From assembly GCA_029263475.1 (NCBI GenBank), contig JAJCXK010000056.1:1-64000 (forward strand): a DNA stretch of 64,000 bases, in the 5' to 3' direction. This document shows, piece by piece, positions 60,708 through 64,000 of this stretch (within the stretch, counting starts at the first letter, position 1; the number at the start of each line of letters is the position of its first letter). This DNA comes from Candidatus Nitrosopumilus sp. GTDB taxonomy: Archaea > Thermoproteota > Nitrososphaeria > Nitrososphaerales > Nitrosopumilaceae. The notes beneath the pieces were generated by a model. The model made no database searches, had not been told where the DNA came from, and saw only the letters and a program-made list of their open reading frames with translations. Position numbers and translations under genes: made by a program.

Positions 60708-62069
60708 ATGAAAAGTCAATCTAAACAACACAAAAAAGTAAGTTCAAGCCAAAAAATGAGCCAACCAAGTACAAAAAAACTCTCAATGTTCAAAGGAGTG
60801 TCTTCTGACATGCTGAGAACAATATGTCTGGAGGAAGGAGCTGATGATGCAGGCTTTGTAGAAATCGAGCGCAAGGAGCTGGGTTCCGTCAAGGAAGAGG
60901 CATTGGAATTATACTACAAAACAAAGACGATAATCTCATTTTGTGTCAGGACAAATCCTGAGAATATTCAGAGTCCGTCGAGATCATTAGCAAGTGAAGA
61001 GTTTCACAAAACCTATGCTGACCTATCAATCATTGCAAGAAAAATTGTAAAGCGCCTGAACAAAGTTGGGATAAGGGCAGTTGCCTGTCATCCCGTCTTT
61101 CCAATGGACATGAACCGTTGGGCTGGCAAAATCTGGGAGATAAGCCACAAACCCATTGCAGAGCAAGCTGGACTGGGGACAACTGGAATAAATCGGATGA
61201 TACTCCATCCAAAGTTTGGAACATTCATGCTGCTTGATTCCATACTGATTGACACGGATGTGGACAAGTATGACCGACCGTTAGACTATGATCCGTGCAT
61301 TGGATGCCAACTCTGCGTTGCATCATGTCCAGTTGGAGCACTTGATGTCAGAAAAGGCGTTGATTTCAACGCATGCATGACTCACAACTACAGGGACTTT
61401 ATGGGTGGATTTGAGGATTGGATCGAAAACATAGTAGATGCAAAAGATTCCAAGGAATTTAGAAAAAAGTCCAGTGATGGTGAAAACGTGTCAAAATGGC
61501 AGTCATTGTCATACGGACCTCAGTACAAGGCAGCCTATTGCATCTCTGTCTGTCCTGCAGGTGAGGATCTGGTTGGAGTGTACAAAAGTGACCGCAAAGG
61601 ATGGGTTGAAAATATTCTAAAGCCATTGTCAAACAAAAAAGAGCCAATCTATGTTGGAAATGGCACATACGCAGAAGAATATGCACGAAGAAATCCCAAC
61701 AAAGAAGTCAAAGTGATCCGTAACATCTTTCGTCCTAATTCCATCAACAGTTTTCTGACTGGCGTAAGGGTTGCCTTTGAGCAAAAACATGCCAGGGGAG
61801 TAAACATGACCGTACACTTTGAATCCCACGGTAAAGAGACTGCACAGGCCACCATAATAATTGCAGAATGTACAATTGATGTCAAAGAGGGACATGTGGG
61901 TACCACAGATCTTGGCATAATTGCTGATTCTGAAACCTGGCTCAAGATAGTAAACAAGGAAACGTCATCTTCTGATGACATGCATGCAATCACTTCTGGA
62001 AAGGTCAAAGTGCAAGGCGATCTCAAATTGTTGAAACAGTTTCAAGAATGTTTCATTGGTCAAGAATGA
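60708..62069 (+). CDS. 4Fe-4S reductase-like protein fused to an SCP2 domain
   Basis: 453 residues. N-terminal part (LRTICLEEGADDAGFVEIER, TKTIISFCVRTNPENIQSPS, IGIRAVACHPVFP-like segment) resembles the QueG/reductive-dehalogenase catalytic fold, with MILHPKFGTFMLLDSILIDT. Ferredoxin part follows: DPCIGCQLCVASCPVGALDV (cluster 1) and AAYCISVCPAGEDLVGVYKS (cluster 2). The C-terminal 90 residues (RGVNMTVHFESHGKETAQAT, KVKVQGDLKLLKQFQECF) match SCP2, a sterol-carrier lipid-binding fold. No Tat signal. Controlled most likely by the HxlR gene upstream. The substrate may be a hydrophobic compound; inferred only. Confidence 0.85.
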   Translation: MKSQSKQHKKVSSSQKMSQPSTKKLSMFKGVSSDMLRTICLEEGADDAGFVEIERKELGSVKEEALELYYKTKTIISFCVRTNPENIQSPSRSLASEEFHKTYADLSIIARKIVKRLNKVGIRAVACHPVFPMDMNRWAGKIWEISHKPIAEQAGLGTTGINRMILHPKFGTFMLLDSILIDTDVDKYDRPLDYDPCIGCQLCVASCPVGALDVRKGVDFNACMTHNYRDFMGGFEDWIENIVDAKDSKEFRKKSSDGENVSKWQSLSYGPQYKAAYCISVCPAGEDLVGVYKSDRKGWVENILKPLSNKKEPIYVGNGTYAEEYARRNPNKEVKVIRNIFRPNSINSFLTGVRVAFEQKHARGVNMTVHFESHGKETAQATIIIAECTIDVKEGHVGTTDLGIIADSETWLKIVNKETSSSDDMHAITSGKVKVQGDLKLLKQFQECFIGQE

Positions 62070-62091
62070 AAATTATTTGATAAAATTATAG

Positions 62092-62286
62092 TTAGAGAAT
62101 AATTGTCGTTTTCTTTCTAGGCTTTGTTCTGAGTATAACTTTACAGCAGGGACATCTTGTATTTTCAATGTTCATTAAAAGACTGCAGTAAGAACATCGC
62201 TTGTGTCCTAGCTTGTATTTTAGTCCATTTGGTACGGGTGTACTTTTGTATCTGGTGTATATTCCAATACATCTTCTGCCCGTTAT
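62092..62286 (-). CDS. Small zinc-binding protein of the RCPCCK family, copy C (non-standard start)
   Basis: 64 residues, absent from the ORF track since no ATG/GTG/TTG is in frame; the best start is ATA at 62286 (ITGRRCIGIYTRYKS), overlapping the stop of the upstream ribbon gene. Then PVPNGLKYKLGHKRCSYCSL, LMNIENTRCPCCKVILRTKP and RKKTTIIL. Almost the same as copies A1 and B, though the first pair reads CxGxY. Either initiation at ATA or ATT occurs, or the start codon has been lost and the gene is dead. Placed behind a TFIIB-like ribbon, as the other copies are. Confidence 0.65.
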   Translation of the reverse strand: MTGRRCIGIYTRYKSTPVPNGLKYKLGHKRCSYCSLLMNIENTRCPCCKVILRTKPRKKTTIIL

Positions 62287-62447
62287 GCCATCGCCTCGTA
62301 AGAATGAACATGATTACACATCTTACAATGTAATGCATGCTTGCCTCGTGTTACTTTTCCACTTCCACAAGAAATGCAAATTAGAATTCCTTGCACTAAA
62401 TTCTTTTTATCATTTACTTTTTCTAAAACTTGACTGTTGTTGTACAT
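62283..62447 (-). CDS. TFIIB-like zinc-ribbon protein, about 54 aa
   Basis: Start probably MYNNSQVLEKVNDKKNLVQG (62447); the listed 62501 start adds 18 low-complexity residues. ICISCGSGKVTRGKHALHCK then MCNHVHSYEAMA; one CxxC/CxxC ribbon with the same spacing as the gene at 10689-10859 (ICIDCGS, CKDC). Overlaps the RCPCCK gene by 4 bases. Confidence 0.65.
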   Translation of the reverse strand: MYNNSQVLEKVNDKKNLVQGILICISCGSGKVTRGKHALHCKMCNHVHSYEAMA

Positions 62448-62562
62448 ATTGTTGTTATGTCTGCACTGAAGATAAGTTGGAAGGTTACCTAACGGTAACA
62501 TGGTGTGGATAATATCACTTTACGATTTATCTTCGATAGTGTCGAAATAACAATGAGAACAA

Positions 62563-62886
62563 ATGTATAAACAACAAAAACAAAACAACGAGAAAAAATC
62601 TGCAATGAAAATGGCTTTGCTGATGGTTGCTGCAACTGTGGTGATTGTTGTCCTCACCGTAACTCCCTGGAACTATATTCCGACACAAGTTACAGAAAAT
62701 GCAGAGGTTCTTGCAATCATTGAGGCCGGATGCGTAGTGGAATCAAAACATGGACACAGCTTTGTTGTACCTAACTGTGATTCATCAGTTGGAGATCTGG
62801 TTTCAGTAACGTTTCATGTTCCGGGGGCAGAACTGAATGGATACTACGATAGGATACGGGACAAGCTAGAGACGGTTGAACCCTAA
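62563..62886 (+). CDS. Membrane-anchored small protein, 107 aa
   Basis: Polar start, one TM (MKMALLMVAATVVIVVLTV), and an outside part with two cysteines (EAGCVVESKHGHSFVVPNCD) and VGDLVSVTFHVPGAELNGYY. A small disulfide-linked beta fold is likely. Function unknown. Confidence 0.6.
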   Translation: MYKQQKQNNEKKSAMKMALLMVAATVVIVVLTVTPWNYIPTQVTENAEVLAIIEAGCVVESKHGHSFVVPNCDSSVGDLVSVTFHVPGAELNGYYDRIRDKLETVEP

Positions 62887-62978
62887 CCCTATCTTTTTTC
62901 TAGTTTCTAAATAACTTTTAAATTTTTAGAATTTAATAATTTGATTTTTACGCGGGTACACTTTCCAACCTACTAACT

Positions 62979-63011
62979 ATGTTCCCATACACGTAACACG
63001 GGGGTTATACT
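62979..63011 (+). repeat. Intergenic element ACACGTNAyrCkGGG, copy 3
   Basis: ATGTTCCCATACACGTAACA then CGGGGGTTATAC, matching copies 1 and 2. It lies in the 270-bp gap before the last gene, 150 bp upstream of its start, again on the coding strand of the next gene. Confidence 0.5.
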
Positions 63012-63160
63012 TAGTAGACTAAAAATCCGACCCACATAGAATAAAATTTAAGAATAAAATGTCTATTTTGATTTAATCTTGTCCAACTATTTTGTCTGAC
63101 AATGCCAGAAAATACTCAATTTAATCCACAAGTGTCAAGTAATGTCCAAAATTCTGATTC

Positions 63161-64000
63161 ATGATCAAAACATCAGAAGTGCTTATGAACTTGTCAAAAA
63201 CAATTCCGATATTGAATTGCACGTTTTTGATTCTATTTTTTATATCTGTGGGATTTTTGTCGTCGGTTGATTATGATGCATTTGGGTGGTGGATGCCGCT
63301 TTCCACCGAAGAACTAATCCAAGAAAGCAAGACAATCTTTGTTGGAACCATCACGGGAATTGCACCTGTGGAAGTAGAGTATCAAAGCCAGATGTCCAGG
63401 AATGGAGTAGTAAAGGAGACTGTAGGACCTGAGACAATGACTCTGGATGAATACACGATAAGTGTAGAGGATTTTCTGAAAAATCCTCGAGATTCTGACA
63501 CCGTCAAAGTGCTTCAAGCAACAGTAGGCGGAGTTCCTGGAGGGCCTGCCAGAATCAGCGGATTTGAAATAGGGGACAGGGCACTGTTTTACCTTCCAAA
63601 AGATGAAGGGCGGACTCATTTTACAGGACAGTATCTGCCCGAGTCTTTCAATATTCCAGGACAGTGTGACGCAAAACAAGTGTTGGGGCAACCCCGTATA
63701 GAAGGACGCAATTCCTTTGACATGTTGCAAGATGGAGAGATAAAACGTGACAACTTTACGGCTGGTAAATCTATCCAGTTTGTCTATGAAAGAGACATGG
63801 ATAGTTTGGATGAGAAAAATTTTAACTTTCAGCTTACAATAAGAAAAGAGACAGATCCCAACAAATTTGATGAGATAGTTCTGAGTGAAAAGATTCACGC
63901 CAAATCTAATCAATGTGAATGGATTGCATCTGCAAAAGTAGAATTTATTCCACAAATGGGCAATTATAGGACATGGGTTCACATAACAGAAGGTACGGGT
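63161..64000 (+). CDS. Secreted protein, cut off by the window edge
   Basis: Not in the ORF track because it runs off the right end without a stop; the minus ORF 63314-63982 is its shadow. Start ATG 63161 or 63185 (MNLSKTIPILNCTFLILFFI), a signal peptide. Then ESKTIFVGTITGIAPVEVEY, VEDFLKNPRDSDTVKVLQAT, EIGDRALFYLPKDEGRTHFT and CDAKQVLGQPRIEGRNSFDM; an OB-like start typical of exported proteins with tissue-inhibitor-like folds. A second domain follows. Function unknown; at least 280 residues. Confidence 0.8.
   Translation, partial: MIKTSEVLMNLSKTIPILNCTFLILFFISVGFLSSVDYDAFGWWMPLSTEELIQESKTIFVGTITGIAPVEVEYQSQMSRNGVVKETVGPETMTLDEYTISVEDFLKNPRDSDTVKVLQATVGGVPGGPARISGFEIGDRALFYLPKDEGRTHFTGQYLPESFNIPGQCDAKQVLGQPRIEGRNSFDMLQDGEIKRDNFTAGKSIQFVYERDMDSLDEKNFNFQLTIRKETDPNKFDEIVLSEKIHAKSNQCEWIASAKVEFIPQMGNYRTWVHITEGTG

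Noticed and set aside
63314-63982. 222-aa minus-strand ORF in the track
   Set aside because: It is the shadow of a plus-strand secreted protein gene that runs off the window end; the plus frame has a signal peptide and sensible protein text.

Overview
The window looks like a chromosomal segment of an AT-rich ammonia-oxidising-type archaeon (Nitrososphaerota/Thaumarchaeota, most like Nitrosopumilus). This rests on an archaeal S10/spc ribosomal protein cluster containing eS4 and RNase P component Rpp29, a proteasome alpha subunit, a TFB-type transcription factor, TATA boxes about 25-30 bp upstream of start codons (leaderless mRNAs), and the thaumarchaeal secreted-protein motif IPxWIKxxAxWW. No amo or other energy-metabolism genes lie in the window, so the assignment is by style and family only.

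Layout. 1-6.2 kb is a decaying accessory region of small secreted proteins on the minus strand. Most are preceded by copies of one promoter/start cassette, and pseudogene remnants lie between them. 6.2-9.9 kb holds purQ-purL with a coupled HbpS/GlcG-like secreted protein. 10-13 kb has a Fur-family regulator divergent from three tiny zinc-ribbon genes, then small membrane and regulatory genes. 13-20 kb holds a secreted sensor-like protein, a histidine kinase split by an in-frame stop, a multi-TM protein, a methyltransferase, a DHFR-like protein and a GNAT enzyme. 20.9-26.9 kb holds purF, DUF427, a Usp, a second copy of the multi-TM family with a secreted partner, and SCP/CAP and IPDWVK secreted proteins. 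27-30.4 kb resembles bacterial LitR/CarH light-response loci (DUF1722, B12-binding protein, FAD oxidoreductase, SRPBCC) but has no photolyase. 30.5-33.8 kb holds a frameshifted TFB, a zinc-ribbon gene and a Rieske-like secreted protein without ligands. purC is at 33.8 kb. 35-40 kb is mixed regulators, a PPOX enzyme and a pentameric ligand-gated-channel-like gene with an in-frame TGA. tRNA-Asn sits at 40.1 kb. 40.5-48.3 kb is the ribosomal cluster, followed by a SPOUT methyltransferase and psmA. 50-57.7 kb holds small hypotheticals, an FMN reductase, a peroxiredoxin-like protein, and secreted or cupredoxin-like proteins. 58-62 kb has a CPA2 antiporter, an HxlR regulator and a ferredoxin/SCP2 fusion reductase. 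The window ends in a secreted protein gene that runs off the right edge.

Two themes stand out. (1) A family of about 55-68 residue zinc-ribbon proteins ending in RCxCCKxxLRTKxR occurs at three separate loci. Each copy sits directly downstream of, and touching, a gene encoding a TFIIB-like zinc ribbon (in one case a TFB itself). (2) Ten single-base-type lesions (four frameshifts, six in-frame stops) hit secreted, membrane, sensor and regulatory genes, while about 14 kb of core genes carries none. That points to real gene decay, or to phase variation or recoding, rather than random sequencing error, although sequencing error cannot be excluded from the sequence alone.
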